From an uncultured Blastocatellia bacterium (GTDB lineage Bacteria > Acidobacteriota > Blastocatellia > Pyrinomonadales > Pyrinomonadaceae): 64,000 bases of DNA. A program made the translations under genes and the position numbers. Positions within the stretch are counted from its first letter, which is position 1. Every line of letters starts with the position of its first letter. Below, piece after piece: positions 7,768 to 17,374 of the stretch. The stretch lies in contig CAMLLD010000004.1 of NCBI GenBank assembly GCA_946480785.1, positions 1 through 64,000 of the forward strand, given 5' to 3'. Below the pieces are notes generated by a model. That model was not told the origin of the DNA. It did not search any database and saw only the letters and a list, made by a program, of their open reading frames with translations.

Positions 7768-8784
7768 TCAAATGTGGGGTTGATCGAAACCCGTCAATTC
7801 GGTGTCGGCCTGCCGCGCCAACAAGCGCTCGCGCGCGCCGAGGATGCGGATCCCCAGCCGCGGCATGTAGCGCAAAAGCAGAATCGCGAGCTTCAGTTTC
7901 GTGCTGCGCAGATGCTGGTTGGCGCGCTGGAAATCCGCCAACGCCACTTCCGCGTGGCTTCCAGTCAAAGCGCGTTTGCCTTCGAAAACATGCAGCAACG
8001 AACGGTTCCAACTAATCTGCTCTTCGAGCGCTTTTCGTTCCGAGCGCGTCAGGCTCAGCGTGCGGAGGCATTTTTCAAAAACTGCCAGCAGGTGATGCAT
8101 CATCCACACGCGGTCAGACGAAAGGCTTCCCGGATGACGCCGGTAACGCACCAGCGGCTGGCGATGATAAATGATTCGACCGCCGCTCTTCGCTACCCGC
8201 AACCACAGATCGAAGTCTTCACAACTACGCAACTCTTCATCAAACATGCCGGCTTTGCGAATCGCACTCATGCGCGCGGTGACTGACGTCATCACGACGC
8301 AATCTTGTCGCACGAGGCTTTCAAAGCTCACGTCGCCTTCCGACGGCGACATCTCCATGAACTCCAATCCTACTTCCGCATCGTCGTCGCCGATGATGGT
8401 CGCGTTCGGATAAACGAGTGTGACTTCGGGTTGGCGCTCGAGAATTCCGAGTTGGACCTCGAGATAGTTGGGCAGCCACTGATCGTCTGCGTCGATCTGC
8501 GAGTAGAACTCGCCGCGCGCAATTCTAATCGCCGCATTTCGCGCGGCGCTGACGCCTTTGTTCTCTTGTGAGAGATAGATGACGGGTAACGGATGCGACT
8601 CTATCGCGCGTTCCAGTTCAACGCGATCGTCCGAGCCGTCGTTAACGACGATCACTTCGTAATCGCTGAACGTCTGCGCTTTGATCGAATCTAAAGTCTG
8701 CGAAATGTAATGCGCGGAATTGTAGGCGGGAATGACAACGGTGACGGCTGGATTCTGTGTGCCCTTCTGAGTACTAATCGTCAT
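7768..8784 (-). CDS. GT2 family glycosyltransferase
   Basis: The product has about 338 residues from ATG 8784; a TTG at 8796 overlapping the previous stop is possible but has no ribosome site. Motifs: VTVVIPAYNSAHYIS, VVNDGSDD, NKGVSAARNAAI and the metal site QIDADD, then an acceptor-side SCEDFDLWLR motif characteristic of WfgS/EpsE-like GT2 enzymes. The C-terminal ~90 residues are helical and basic (HLRSTKLKLAILLLRYMPRL) and may contact the membrane. It lies between a GT4 gene and two other GT2 genes in one minus-strand operon, consistent with stepwise assembly of one repeat unit. Confidence 0.85.
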   Translation of the reverse strand: MTISTQKGTQNPAVTVVIPAYNSAHYISQTLDSIKAQTFSDYEVIVVNDGSDDRVELERAIESHPLPVIYLSQENKGVSAARNAAIRIARGEFYSQIDADDQWLPNYLEVQLGILERQPEVTLVYPNATIIGDDDAEVGLEFMEMSPSEGDVSFESLVRQDCVVMTSVTARMSAIRKAGMFDEELRSCEDFDLWLRVAKSGGRIIYHRQPLVRYRRHPGSLSSDRVWMMHHLLAVFEKCLRTLSLTRSERKALEEQISWNRSLLHVFEGKRALTGSHAEVALADFQRANQHLRSTKLKLAILLLRYMPRLGIRILGARERLLARQADTELTGFDQPHI

Positions 8785-8792
8785 TACCCTGA

Positions 8793-9962
8793 TCAAACCG
8801 CGATGTACGATTTTTCCTCTCGAGCGCCGGCGTCAGACAGCGCGTTTCCGCCGGCGAGTTCCATGTACGTTGTCAACCACGTTTCCCGAACGGCTTCCCA
8901 GGTATAACGAGGACACTGTTCATACGCGTTGCGAACAATAGCTTCCGTAAGCGCCGGCGATTCCAGCAGATGAATGGCGCACGCGGCCATCGCCTCATGA
9001 TCGTTTTTGGGAACGAGCAATCCGGTCCGCTCGTGAGTCACGATCCAGGGAATGCCGCCGGCGTTTGTCGAGACCACCGGCAGCCCCGACGCAAACGAAT
9101 CCAGAATCGATCCAGGCATGTTGTCGATGTTGGAGCTGTTGAGGAAGATGTGTGCTTCATCGTACAGCTCATTCATCTTGTCCGGAGCTACGAGGCCGAG
9201 AAATTCGACGTTGCGGAGTTTCAACTCATGGACCAGCGCTTCGAGAGCCTCCCGTTGGCGGCCGCCGCCCGCAATCGTCAACTTCGCTTCGGGATACTTG
9301 TGCTGAATGATCGCAAACGCCCGCACGATGCAGGCCACGTTGTATAACGGATACAGATTGCGGTTTGACAAAAAGATCGGCCGCAGCGGCTTACGCTCGT
9401 GGAACTTGAAACGATCGACGTCGATCATGTTCGCGACCGGCGTCGCGTGCAAACCGAACTTGCTGAAGACCTCGACGAGATAAGGCGACGGCACGATCAG
9501 CGCGTCAGCGAGCCGCATGATCGGCACGGCGGTACGCGGCCAACTACGCAGGTGATCCTCGGCTTCGCCGCTGTGATAGTTGAGAATGACTTTCTTTCCA
9601 AACAAACGCGCGATGAAGATCGCCGGCGTCGGCGCGAGCAGGAATGAAAAGTATGACGCTGAAAAGACGTGAATCAGATCGTGCTTGGGAACCTTGAGCA
9701 GCAGGCTTATGCAGTACACGAGCGACGTCACGATCGTGCGCACGTATTTGATCCGTTGCAGCAATCGCAGTGGACCCGGCAAACGGGGATTATGCGGCAC
9801 GAACGAGACCTCAAACCTCGGTTCGCGACTCAGGTGTTGCAGCAGATAGTTAGCTTGAACGGCCTGACCACCTAAAATCCGCAGAGAGGGGGCAACCAGT
9901 AGCAGTCTGATCGGTTTACCTTCGTAATCGGAGTCCGCCCGCAAGGCGCTAGGTTCGTCCAT
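8793..9962 (-). CDS. GT4 family glycosyltransferase
   Basis: The product has 389 residues with a GT-B fold. The N-terminal half starts RLLLVAPSLRILGG and contains a membrane-associating segment (VTSLVYCISLLL). The C-terminal half has the donor-binding region: FLSNRNLYPLYN, GGGRQREALE, FLGLVAPDKMNELYDEA and the ASGLPVVSTNAGGIP motif typical of GT4. It is closely similar along its full length to the GT4 at 12210-13367; both share a VFSASY, GEAEDHL and SNIDNMP pattern. The two flank the bi-domain oxidoreductase gene, so a duplication is likely. AGGAG upstream is about 14 bases from the ATG, a longer spacing than usual. Confidence 0.87.
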   Translation of the reverse strand: MDEPSALRADSDYEGKPIRLLLVAPSLRILGGQAVQANYLLQHLSREPRFEVSFVPHNPRLPGPLRLLQRIKYVRTIVTSLVYCISLLLKVPKHDLIHVFSASYFSFLLAPTPAIFIARLFGKKVILNYHSGEAEDHLRSWPRTAVPIMRLADALIVPSPYLVEVFSKFGLHATPVANMIDVDRFKFHERKPLRPIFLSNRNLYPLYNVACIVRAFAIIQHKYPEAKLTIAGGGRQREALEALVHELKLRNVEFLGLVAPDKMNELYDEAHIFLNSSNIDNMPGSILDSFASGLPVVSTNAGGIPWIVTHERTGLLVPKNDHEAMAACAIHLLESPALTEAIVRNAYEQCPRYTWEAVRETWLTTYMELAGGNALSDAGAREEKSYIAV

Positions 9963-9986
9963 CTGTCACGTCCACTCTCCTGGGAT

Positions 9987-10006
9987 ACGACGGGGAGAGA
10001 CGTCGT
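9987..10006 (-). other. Intercistronic hairpin
   Basis: ACGACG (9987-9992) pairs with CGTCGT (10001-10006) across an 8-base loop, directly after the stop codon of the oxidoreductase gene and before the ribosome site of the next GT4 gene. There is no U-run, so mRNA processing or stability is more likely than termination. Confidence 0.3.
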
Positions 10007-12193
10007 TCAGTTGTCTCCATTCTCGCCTGTTAACAGGCCGGTTAAATCAATCTCGCGTGATGATAACGTCTGGGCTGACTTTAACATCTCCACGCATACC
10101 ACGGTTGCTCTAGCGCCGTCGCGCACCGTGATGTCGGGAGCCTCGCCGGTGGCAATGCTGCGAAAGAAAGAACGTAACTGATCCTCGTACCCTTTATGCG
10201 CCCAAAGGGTCGAGCGCTTTCGCTTCATCTGCGACGTCGACTCGAACCGTTTGAAGTCTTGTACCAACGTGGTGATGCCTTTGGCAAACACTTCCACGCG
10301 TTCACCCTGTGCGCGTCGCGATCCGATTGTAGAATAGTTCAGAGTACCAATGGATCCATCCGCGAAACGAAATGTCGCAACGAGGTTGTTTTCACCCACC
10401 GGATCCGTTTTTCCGGTCGGCAGGCAGTATGCGGAAACGTTTGTTGGTTCGGACTCAAGCAGCCAGTACATCAAATCGACGAAGTGAACCGCTTCACCGA
10501 TGATCGCTCCGCCGATAGAGGGATCGGCCATCCAGTAAGATCCGGAAATACCGGGCGAGCTGACACGGCAATCAATCACCGCGGGTCCGCTGCGTCTCGC
10601 CACCGATTGCTTCAAGGCTTTGTAGAACGGAGCAAAACGTCGATTGAACCCGACAGTCAATTGTTTACCGGAAAGCACCACGGCGTTGTAAAGCTCGCGG
10701 CATTCCGGTTCAGTCAACGCCATCGGCTTCTCGACGAAGACGTGTTTGCCTGCCATCAGCGCGTCGTACGTTTGCTTGAAGTGATGTTGATTGCGGCTCA
10801 GCACCATCACGACGTCGACCTTCGGATCATCGAGGACCTGCCGGTAGTCGGAACAGAAATACGCCGCTCCGAAGCGGCGCGCGTAGGTGTTGCCGCGAGC
10901 GCCACTCGCCGAACACACCGCGTGCAAACTCACGTTCGAGATTTTTCGCAACGCCGGCAGATGCGCCCAACGCGCCAGGTTGCCCGCGCCGACAAGCGCG
11001 ACTCTTAAATCGGATTCCGCGGTCTTGGTGCGCAGCGTCACGCGTCGCGGCGGCGCAAACGTCTCCGCGTTTTTCAGCGGCTCCGGCTCGGGATAACGCA
11101 ACAAGACGCCGAGACTCGTCGCCGAAGAATCTTTCACGAGCTGATAAGCGCGCGGCGCGTCTTCGAGATCGAACTCGTGCGTGATCAGCGATTGCAGATC
11201 GATTCGTCCGCGCGAGACCAGTCGCAGAAACTCCTCCATGTTGCGCTTTTCAGTCCAGCGCACGTAAGCAATCGGATAGTCCTGTCCGCGCACTTCGTAC
11301 TGCGGGTCGTAGCTTCCTGGCCCATACGCGCGCGACATCAAGAGACGAATCTCTTTCAGGTACATGTCGTTCCACGGAAAGCTGAGATCGACCGCGCCGA
11401 CGACGACGATCGAACCGCGGTCGCGACACATTTCCAGCGCGAGCTGGCACGGCGCTGACGACTTCGAAGCCGCTGCGATGATCACGCAATCAGCGCCTAA
11501 TCCGTTCGTGTACGCTTTGACTTCGTCGGTAACAGAGACGCTGCCGTCCAGCGCGAGATCCACGCCGAGTTTGCGCGCGAGTTCCACGCGGTCTTTACGA
11601 AGATCGATGCCGATCGTGCGCGCGCCTTGCAGTTGGGCCAGTTGAATCACGAGTTGACCCACCAGGCCCAACCCGATAACCGCCACCATGTCGCCGACGC
11701 CGACTTCCGAAATACGGATCGAGTTCAACGCAATGCTGCCGAGCGTCGTGAAGCACGCATGTTGGAACGGCACGTTCTCGGGAACTTTTACGATCAAATT
11801 TTCCGACGCGAGGATCGTCTCGCCGTGTCCCGTTCCCTCGCCGCCGTAAGCAACGCGATCACCAATCGAAACGCCGCTCACTGACGGATGTCGCTCGACA
11901 ACGATCCCGGCGCCCGCGTAGCCGAGCGCTGCGTACTCTTCAAACTTCGCGCGCACTTCGGCGATCGTTGGTCCAGGCCCCATCGTTTTCACTCCGTCCC
12001 AAACTTTGCGGAGCTGCGAGGGATTGTGAGTGACTTCCTTGATGATGCTTTCGTCGTGAATGCTCGCGCCTTCGGTGCCGCTGCTGATCAGTGAAAAAAC
12101 CGGGTTCACCAACACGTGATTCGGCACGACCATCGGGGCGGGAGCTTCGGCGACTACGATGTGTTTGAGTCCTTTGCGGAAGACTTGTTTCAT
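10007..12193 (-). CDS. Bi-domain oxidoreductase: zinc-type alcohol dehydrogenase fused to a Gfo/Idh/MocA dehydrogenase
   Basis: The product has 728 residues. Residues 1-~370 form a medium-chain dehydrogenase/reductase with a Rossmann motif (VIGLGLVGQL) and a SSGTEGASI segment, but few of the Cys/His zinc ligands of classical enzymes are seen. Residues ~385-728 form a Gfo/Idh/MocA unit with VGAGNLARWAHLPAL and the conserved EKPMA motif near 486. Such fusions are common in polysaccharide loci of many phyla. They are presumed to oxidise or reduce sugars or nucleotide sugars with NAD(P); no substrate is known to me. It is surrounded by two paralogous GT4 genes on the same operon. It is a full-length fusion, with no frame break. 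Confidence 0.85.
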   Translation of the reverse strand: MKQVFRKGLKHIVVAEAPAPMVVPNHVLVNPVFSLISSGTEGASIHDESIIKEVTHNPSQLRKVWDGVKTMGPGPTIAEVRAKFEEYAALGYAGAGIVVERHPSVSGVSIGDRVAYGGEGTGHGETILASENLIVKVPENVPFQHACFTTLGSIALNSIRISEVGVGDMVAVIGLGLVGQLVIQLAQLQGARTIGIDLRKDRVELARKLGVDLALDGSVSVTDEVKAYTNGLGADCVIIAAASKSSAPCQLALEMCRDRGSIVVVGAVDLSFPWNDMYLKEIRLLMSRAYGPGSYDPQYEVRGQDYPIAYVRWTEKRNMEEFLRLVSRGRIDLQSLITHEFDLEDAPRAYQLVKDSSATSLGVLLRYPEPEPLKNAETFAPPRRVTLRTKTAESDLRVALVGAGNLARWAHLPALRKISNVSLHAVCSASGARGNTYARRFGAAYFCSDYRQVLDDPKVDVVMVLSRNQHHFKQTYDALMAGKHVFVEKPMALTEPECRELYNAVVLSGKQLTVGFNRRFAPFYKALKQSVARRSGPAVIDCRVSSPGISGSYWMADPSIGGAIIGEAVHFVDLMYWLLESEPTNVSAYCLPTGKTDPVGENNLVATFRFADGSIGTLNYSTIGSRRAQGERVEVFAKGITTLVQDFKRFESTSQMKRKRSTLWAHKGYEDQLRSFFRSIATGEAPDITVRDGARATVVCVEMLKSAQTLSSREIDLTGLLTGENGDN

Positions 12194-12209
12194 GAAGGGG
12201 AGATGCTTT

Positions 12210-13367
12210 CTAAAGAGCTGAATCAGTCTTGGCCAACGGCACGCTCTGGCTGGTAGCGCTCAACGAAAACCCTTTCTCTTTCGCGAGCTCGCGATAAACC
12301 TTCAGCCACTCGTTGCGAATGTAAGGCCAGGTAAAATTTTTGCTCGACTCGTGTGCATTGCGCGCCAGCTTCAAGGCGAATTCGTTGTCTTCGAGCAGAC
12401 GAATGGCCGCGGCGGCGAGCGCTTCGTGATCGTCGCGATTGACAATCAAGCCCGTTTCTTCATTCGTCATGATGTAGGGTATCGAGCCGCCTCCGTCAGT
12501 AGTGCAGACGTTGAGGCCACACGCCATGCTTTCAGTCAAGGAGCTCGGCATGTTGTCGATGTTTGTCGCCGAGAGATAAATATCCGCCGCGTCGTAAAGC
12601 GCCGGCATCCGGTCGAACGGAACGAAACCGATGAACTCGCAGTCACGCAGTTTTAGCTCGCGCGCGAGCGATTCGAGCTCCGCGCGCAGATAACCATCCG
12701 CGGCGACAGTCAACGTCGCCTCGGGATAACGCTGCTGAATGATCGCGAAAGCGCGCAGCACGCACGGCACGTTGTAAAGCGGTTCGAGCAGACGGCTCGT
12801 CAGAAAAACTGGACGCAACGGCTGTCGCTCGCGAAACGAGAAACGGTCCAGCTCGACGATGTTGTGAATCGCGCGCGCACGCAAACCATGACGCGCGAAG
12901 ACGTCGACGAGGTAACCGGACGGGACCACGATCTCGCTGGCCCAACGAATCGTCGGCACCGCGCTGCGCCAGTTCGCGAGATGATCTTCCGCTTCGCCGC
13001 TGCGGTAATTCAGGATCGATTTCTTGCCGTAAAGACGCGCGATGAATAAAGCCGGTATGACGCTCAGCGAATACGAATAATAAGAAGCCGAGAAAATGTG
13101 GATGATGTCATACTGGCGCACGCGCCACAGCAGCAACAGCACGTAATAGAGCGTCGTAACGACCGTGCGCACGTACTTGATCGACTGCAACGACCTGAGC
13201 ACACCCGGCAAGCGCGGATTATGCGGCACGAAACCGACTTCGAGATCCGGTTCGCGGCCCAGGCCTTCCCTGAGACGTATCGCTTGCCGCGACTGACCTC
13301 CGAGAATGTCCAGCGAAGGCGCCGCGATCAGCACTCGCAAGCGTTTCTTTGTTTCTGTTAAGGACAT
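12210..13367 (-). CDS. GT4 family glycosyltransferase (paralogue of 8793-9962)
   Basis: The product has 385 residues and a GT-B fold. The N-terminus RVLIAAPSLDILGG and the segments FVPHNPRLPG, IKYVRTVVTTLYY, IFSASYYSY and GEAEDHL match the GT4 at 8793-9962. The donor-side motif is altered to CGLNVCTTDGGGSIPYI, where the paralogue has SGLPVVSTNAGGIPWI, hinting at a different donor. It starts at ATG 13367, overlapping the end of the upstream GT4 gene by ten bases. Cytosolic face, polysaccharide assembly. Confidence 0.87.
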   Translation of the reverse strand: MSLTETKKRLRVLIAAPSLDILGGQSRQAIRLREGLGREPDLEVGFVPHNPRLPGVLRSLQSIKYVRTVVTTLYYVLLLLWRVRQYDIIHIFSASYYSYSLSVIPALFIARLYGKKSILNYRSGEAEDHLANWRSAVPTIRWASEIVVPSGYLVDVFARHGLRARAIHNIVELDRFSFRERQPLRPVFLTSRLLEPLYNVPCVLRAFAIIQQRYPEATLTVAADGYLRAELESLARELKLRDCEFIGFVPFDRMPALYDAADIYLSATNIDNMPSSLTESMACGLNVCTTDGGGSIPYIMTNEETGLIVNRDDHEALAAAAIRLLEDNEFALKLARNAHESSKNFTWPYIRNEWLKVYRELAKEKGFSLSATSQSVPLAKTDSAL

Positions 13368-14542
13368 TGTTTGACTGATAAAACTTCCCGCGGCTTCGAG
13401 ACTTTCAACAACTCGCCGTAGAGACTCTCGACAGTCTGCACCTGCTTGTTGGACGAAAACTTTTCGTTCACCACGCGTCTGCCGGCTTCTCCCATCGCAC
13501 GCGCCTGCTCCGGATTTAGTAACAAAGACGCGATGTGCTCCGCGAGTCGATCGTGATCGCCTGCGGGGACGAGATAACCTGTCTCACCGTGTACTACCGC
13601 TTCCCTCGCGCCGCCCACGTCCGTCGAAACCACCGGCCGTCCCGCCGCCATATATTCGAGAATCGAATTAGAAAAACCTTCCGAACGCGAGCTCAGGACG
13701 CAAACGTCCGAAATGGATAATACACGTCCAACGTCCCTGCATCTTCCGATGAAGAAGGTCCGGTCCGCGATGCCGAGACTGCGTGCGAGTTCCTGAGTCG
13801 CTTCGAGTAACTCGCCTTCACCCGCGATGATGAAACCTGCGTCGGGGACGCGCTCGTGTACGAGCTGCGCCGCGCGCAGAAACGTCGGATGATCTTTGTA
13901 GCAAAGCGGCTCGGGTTTCCAGACGTGCGCGCGCATGTTCGCCACGATCGTCACGAACCGCCGGTCGGGAAGATTCAAGCTCGCGAGAATGTCTTTTCGG
14001 TCCGCTTGCGAAAGCTGCACGCGCGCGGGATCGAGGCCGTTGTAGACGGTGCGTACTTTCCTCGCGGGCACGCCTTCGTCTATCAATTGCCGTCGCACTT
14101 CGTCGCAGTTTGCAATCACCGCGTCCGCCATCCGGTACGCGCCCCGCTCGACAACTCGCTGATGCGACGGTCGCACCGCAGACTCGCGACGCGACGCGAT
14201 CCGCACCGGAACGCGCGCGAGCGCCGCCGCCGCCATGCCGAAGATGTTGGTGTAAAAATCGTGCGCGTGAAGCACGTCGATCTCGTGCTGTTTCAGATAC
14301 TGCGCGAAGCGACGCACCTGCCGAACGAAATGAACGTCGTAAAAACTGTTGAGCCGAAATTCGGGAACGTCGTTGAAGCCGAGCCGGTTGATCTCAGGCA
14401 ACAACGCGCCGTCGCGTTCAAGCGTCGCGACACTCACGTTGCAGCGCCCGCTCTCCACGAGCAGACCAGTCAACTGGACCGCCTGGCGCTCCGTGCCGCC
14501 TGAATGAAAATTGCCGATGAGTTGTAGTGCGTTGTATCTCAC
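13358..14542 (-). CDS. GT4 family glycosyltransferase
   Basis: The product has 394 residues. It starts with GTG at 14542 inside a GTGA overlap with the DUF362 gene, a sign of translational coupling. GT4 features: GNFHSGGTERQAVQL (acceptor side), a HAHDFY motif, VRTVYNGLD, FVTIVANM, FIIAGEGELLE and SRSEGFSNSILEYMAAGRPVV with the conserved E-x7-E. This is a typical PimA/CapM-like retaining transferase. Not closely similar to the two flanking-pair GT4 enzymes. Confidence 0.88.
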   Translation of the reverse strand: MRYNALQLIGNFHSGGTERQAVQLTGLLVESGRCNVSVATLERDGALLPEINRLGFNDVPEFRLNSFYDVHFVRQVRRFAQYLKQHEIDVLHAHDFYTNIFGMAAAALARVPVRIASRRESAVRPSHQRVVERGAYRMADAVIANCDEVRRQLIDEGVPARKVRTVYNGLDPARVQLSQADRKDILASLNLPDRRFVTIVANMRAHVWKPEPLCYKDHPTFLRAAQLVHERVPDAGFIIAGEGELLEATQELARSLGIADRTFFIGRCRDVGRVLSISDVCVLSSRSEGFSNSILEYMAAGRPVVSTDVGGAREAVVHGETGYLVPAGDHDRLAEHIASLLLNPEQARAMGEAGRRVVNEKFSSNKQVQTVESLYGELLKVSKPREVLSVKQCP

Positions 14543-15957
14543 GCTTTTTGTTCGACGAGTGCGGGCCGCGCCGCGTCGCGCCAGCCAACCGGATGAATCA
14601 CGTCCGGCAGCTTCTCTTCGTCAATCACGTCCCCAACTTTGCCCGTGCCCCAGTCACCGGAAACGGTGATCTCTTCAGGCTGCGAAGCAGTGATGGGCCA
14701 GCGAAAACTCTCAAACGCTCCGCGCACGATCGAAATGAGCTGCGGGTCGTAACCGAGCAGCTCGGCCCCAAACCAATCGACGCACGCAGCGTTGTCGCCG
14801 GCGAATAATAGCCCCATCGGCAGCGGCAGCGGCGATAGTGGACCATCGCCCTGGCCCGCTACGATCGCGTCGACGAGGTGGACCACTCGGCGTCGCGGCG
14901 TTTCCGCCATGCCGCCGTCGAGTTCGCCGTAAAGCAGGATGCGATTGAGATCGAGACCCGTGCGCCAGATCGTGTCGTTGCCGCTCCACGAGCCCTCGAT
15001 GCCGAGCTTATCGCCCGTCAGATGGAGCATGCGATTGAGTTGCGTGGCCACGACGCTCCACGCTTTTTCAACCGAAACAGATTCAGAAGTGTTCTGTCGA
15101 TCGGCGGTGTACTCGAGCAGGCGTTTGATCTTCGACTCACCGGGATAGCAGTCGCCGCCGAGGTTCGTGCCGCCGATGCGATGATGCGGCAAGTATTCCT
15201 TGTTGCCGTTGATGCCGATCAGGTTTTTCAGCGCGCAGGTGATGCCGGCTTTTTTGTGCGTCTTGAGTTTCGGCAGGTTGATGACGACGTCAGCCGCGAT
15301 CACGTCCCGCGCGACGAGATAACGATGCCGCCCGCGGCCGTGCGTTTTCGCCATCAGGCGCGGGTCGTAACAGGTAACACGAAAATCGTCTTTCTCATCG
15401 GTGATCGGCTCGAGCAAACTGTCGGCGCCGACATCGAATAGCACGAATTCGTCTTCCGGACGCAGGTTCTCTTCGGCCACACGCACGCCGTTGACGTATT
15501 GCGAAGTCGTGCGACGAAAATCTTTGACGCCTTTGAAACGGCTGTCGGCTTTCGACAACTCCTTGGCCCACGTTACGAGATCGCCTTCGCCGAGCATTTT
15601 CTCGAAGTCGCACGTTTGAATCGGCGCATCGCCGACGATCACTTCCGCCGGCTCGCCTTGCAGCACCGCTTGGACCACCGCCTTGATCACCGTGTGGTGC
15701 GTGATCATCGGCTCCATGCCGCCGGTTCCCTGGTTGTGATGCAACACCCAATTCGGTTTGATCAGCACGCGCGCGCCCGGTGGAATCAAAGCCCCAAACG
15801 GACCTTTGTCTGCCGCGCCCCAACCGAGTTCCGCCGCGACTCGCCCGACCGCGCGCGCGACCGCAGAGTCTTCACGACTCTCTTCCGCGTACGCCCCAAC
15901 CGGCACTTCCGCGAGCGCCAAACTGGAGTTGAAGTTGTCGTTAAGGTCGGGGCTCAT
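14539..15957 (-). CDS. DUF362 family protein
   Basis: The product has 472 residues and belongs to the DUF362 family: RVLIKPNWV near residue 70, VIVGDAPIQ, INLPKLKTHKKAGITCALKN-type core, and a C-terminal LLFAGDNAACVDWFGAELLGYDP segment. The family function is unknown to me; some members carry ferredoxin clusters, but no CxxCxxC array is seen here. The gene overlaps by four bases (ATGA) with the CapK-like adenylating enzyme upstream and by four with the GT4 downstream, so all three should be made in step. That coupling is the best clue to its role: modification of a polysaccharide intermediate. It has no signal peptide. Confidence 0.8.
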   Translation of the reverse strand: MSPDLNDNFNSSLALAEVPVGAYAEESREDSAVARAVGRVAAELGWGAADKGPFGALIPPGARVLIKPNWVLHHNQGTGGMEPMITHHTVIKAVVQAVLQGEPAEVIVGDAPIQTCDFEKMLGEGDLVTWAKELSKADSRFKGVKDFRRTTSQYVNGVRVAEENLRPEDEFVLFDVGADSLLEPITDEKDDFRVTCYDPRLMAKTHGRGRHRYLVARDVIAADVVINLPKLKTHKKAGITCALKNLIGINGNKEYLPHHRIGGTNLGGDCYPGESKIKRLLEYTADRQNTSESVSVEKAWSVVATQLNRMLHLTGDKLGIEGSWSGNDTIWRTGLDLNRILLYGELDGGMAETPRRRVVHLVDAIVAGQGDGPLSPLPLPMGLLFAGDNAACVDWFGAELLGYDPQLISIVRGAFESFRWPITASQPEEITVSGDWGTGKVGDVIDEEKLPDVIHPVGWRDAARPALVEQKA

Positions 15958-17345
15958 ACAAACGCCTGCGAATCCAATCTCACTTCACTAATTACGGGCC
16001 GCCACTTGTTCGACTTCGTGCGAACAACCGATTCTTTCAATTCGATCTCGATTTGTAAACCGGGCAGGTTTGCCGTGATCGTGTCGCGAATGATCCGCAG
16101 ACTGTCATCGTCAAAACCCTGCGCCGGCACGAGCTGCAACTCGACCGAATGATCCGCACGCTGTAAAAACTGAAACTCGCGCACGGGAAAATCTTTCAGC
16201 AGGTGCGGCAGATGTTGACCAGCAATCCAACCTCCGTTCGGCAGCAATACCCGATCGAGGAGGCGGCCCATCACGTCGGGCAAAACAAACGTCGGATGCC
16301 CGGGACGGCTGCAGGCCGCGAAACAACCGATGTCGCCAAGTTCGTAGCGCAGCATCGGCATCACGTCAGCCTGCAATTTGGTGACGAGAATCGGCGACTC
16401 CGCGTCCGTTGTTTGCGGCTCAATCATCACGTTGGCCCAATCGAGCGTGTACGCGAGCGACTCTTCCGGCCGCAATTGAACGCCGATACACTGCGCATCG
16501 CGCGAGCCGTATCGCTCGTGGACCGGCCGGCCAAACGCTTCTTCAATCATGCGGCGATGCCTGGACCAAAGCTTCTCGGCGCCGGTGATGCAGCAGCGGG
16601 TCGGGTAATTTGGCTTGTAGTTGTTTGCGAGTATGTGCTCGGCCAGATGGCCCAACGCGCTCGCGTAGGCAATGATGCACGCCGGCCGAAACCGCTCCAT
16701 CTCGTGGTGATACTCGTCGAGGATCGCCGGTGACAAACGCATCGAGTCGAACCATCTCGTGTTTGCCGCAAACGCCTGGTAACGCTCGCGCAGCGTGTCG
16801 GCCTTCTTCGGGTCGAGATGATGGCCCCAGAGCAAGGCGGTGCGGCTGCCTTCGCGCACGCCGAGTATCTCGAAAAAGCGTTCCATGCCGCTGTCGCGCC
16901 AGCCGCGTTCGTTTGGTCCCAACCAGATTTCGGTGGGAACGCCGGTCGAGCCGCCCGTCGCGTCTTTTGATTGTTGCTCTTTGGGAACGACAGAAGACCG
17001 CAGCTTCGGACCGGCTTCATGAACGTCTTCGCGTCGCAGGAGTGGAAGCTGGGCGTAGTCGTCAAAACTGAAATCGACGTGTGGATCGAAGCCTACGCGA
17101 TCGAAAAGCTCGCGGTAGTAAACGGTTTCGTCGTACGCCTTGCGCGTCACCTCGCGCAAACGATTCAACGTCCACTCAATGCGCCGCTGTTCGTCCCAAC
17201 TCCATGCTTCACGACGAAAGCGAAGGCCCTCGCTGAAAGCCTGTTGCGTTGGTCTGGTGGCGGAACGCTTGGACCGCTGCAAACGCGAAAAAGGCGTCAG
17301 CACATGCAGCGACAAGTTATCGTGTAAACCACCAATCAGATCCAT
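15954..17345 (-). CDS. CapK/phenylacetate-CoA ligase-like adenylate-forming enzyme
   Basis: The product has 463 residues. An adenylation P-loop DATGGSTGVPTEIW lies near residue 130; YGSRDAQCIG is the A5-like motif and YELGDIG the A7/A8-like motif before the hinge. The C-terminal part (LLPNGGWIAGQ, FQFLQRADHSVELQLVP) follows the PaaK-type C-lobe. CapK-family members in polysaccharide clusters are thought to activate an acyl group for transfer to the glycan; the acid used here is unknown. It is four bases overlapped with the DUF362 gene. The first ~30 residues are a non-conserved extension. Confidence 0.8.
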   Translation of the reverse strand: MDLIGGLHDNLSLHVLTPFSRLQRSKRSATRPTQQAFSEGLRFRREAWSWDEQRRIEWTLNRLREVTRKAYDETVYYRELFDRVGFDPHVDFSFDDYAQLPLLRREDVHEAGPKLRSSVVPKEQQSKDATGGSTGVPTEIWLGPNERGWRDSGMERFFEILGVREGSRTALLWGHHLDPKKADTLRERYQAFAANTRWFDSMRLSPAILDEYHHEMERFRPACIIAYASALGHLAEHILANNYKPNYPTRCCITGAEKLWSRHRRMIEEAFGRPVHERYGSRDAQCIGVQLRPEESLAYTLDWANVMIEPQTTDAESPILVTKLQADVMPMLRYELGDIGCFAACSRPGHPTFVLPDVMGRLLDRVLLPNGGWIAGQHLPHLLKDFPVREFQFLQRADHSVELQLVPAQGFDDDSLRIIRDTITANLPGLQIEIELKESVVRTKSNKWRPVISEVRLDSQAFV

Positions 17346-17374
17346 CTCGCACCTGAGGGAAAAGATCTTTCGCG

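Noticed and set aside
7769..8011. An ~82-residue N-terminal extension of the second GT2
   Set aside because: It lies inside the neighbouring GT2 gene on the same strand; the family begins at MKLDVIIPTYN.
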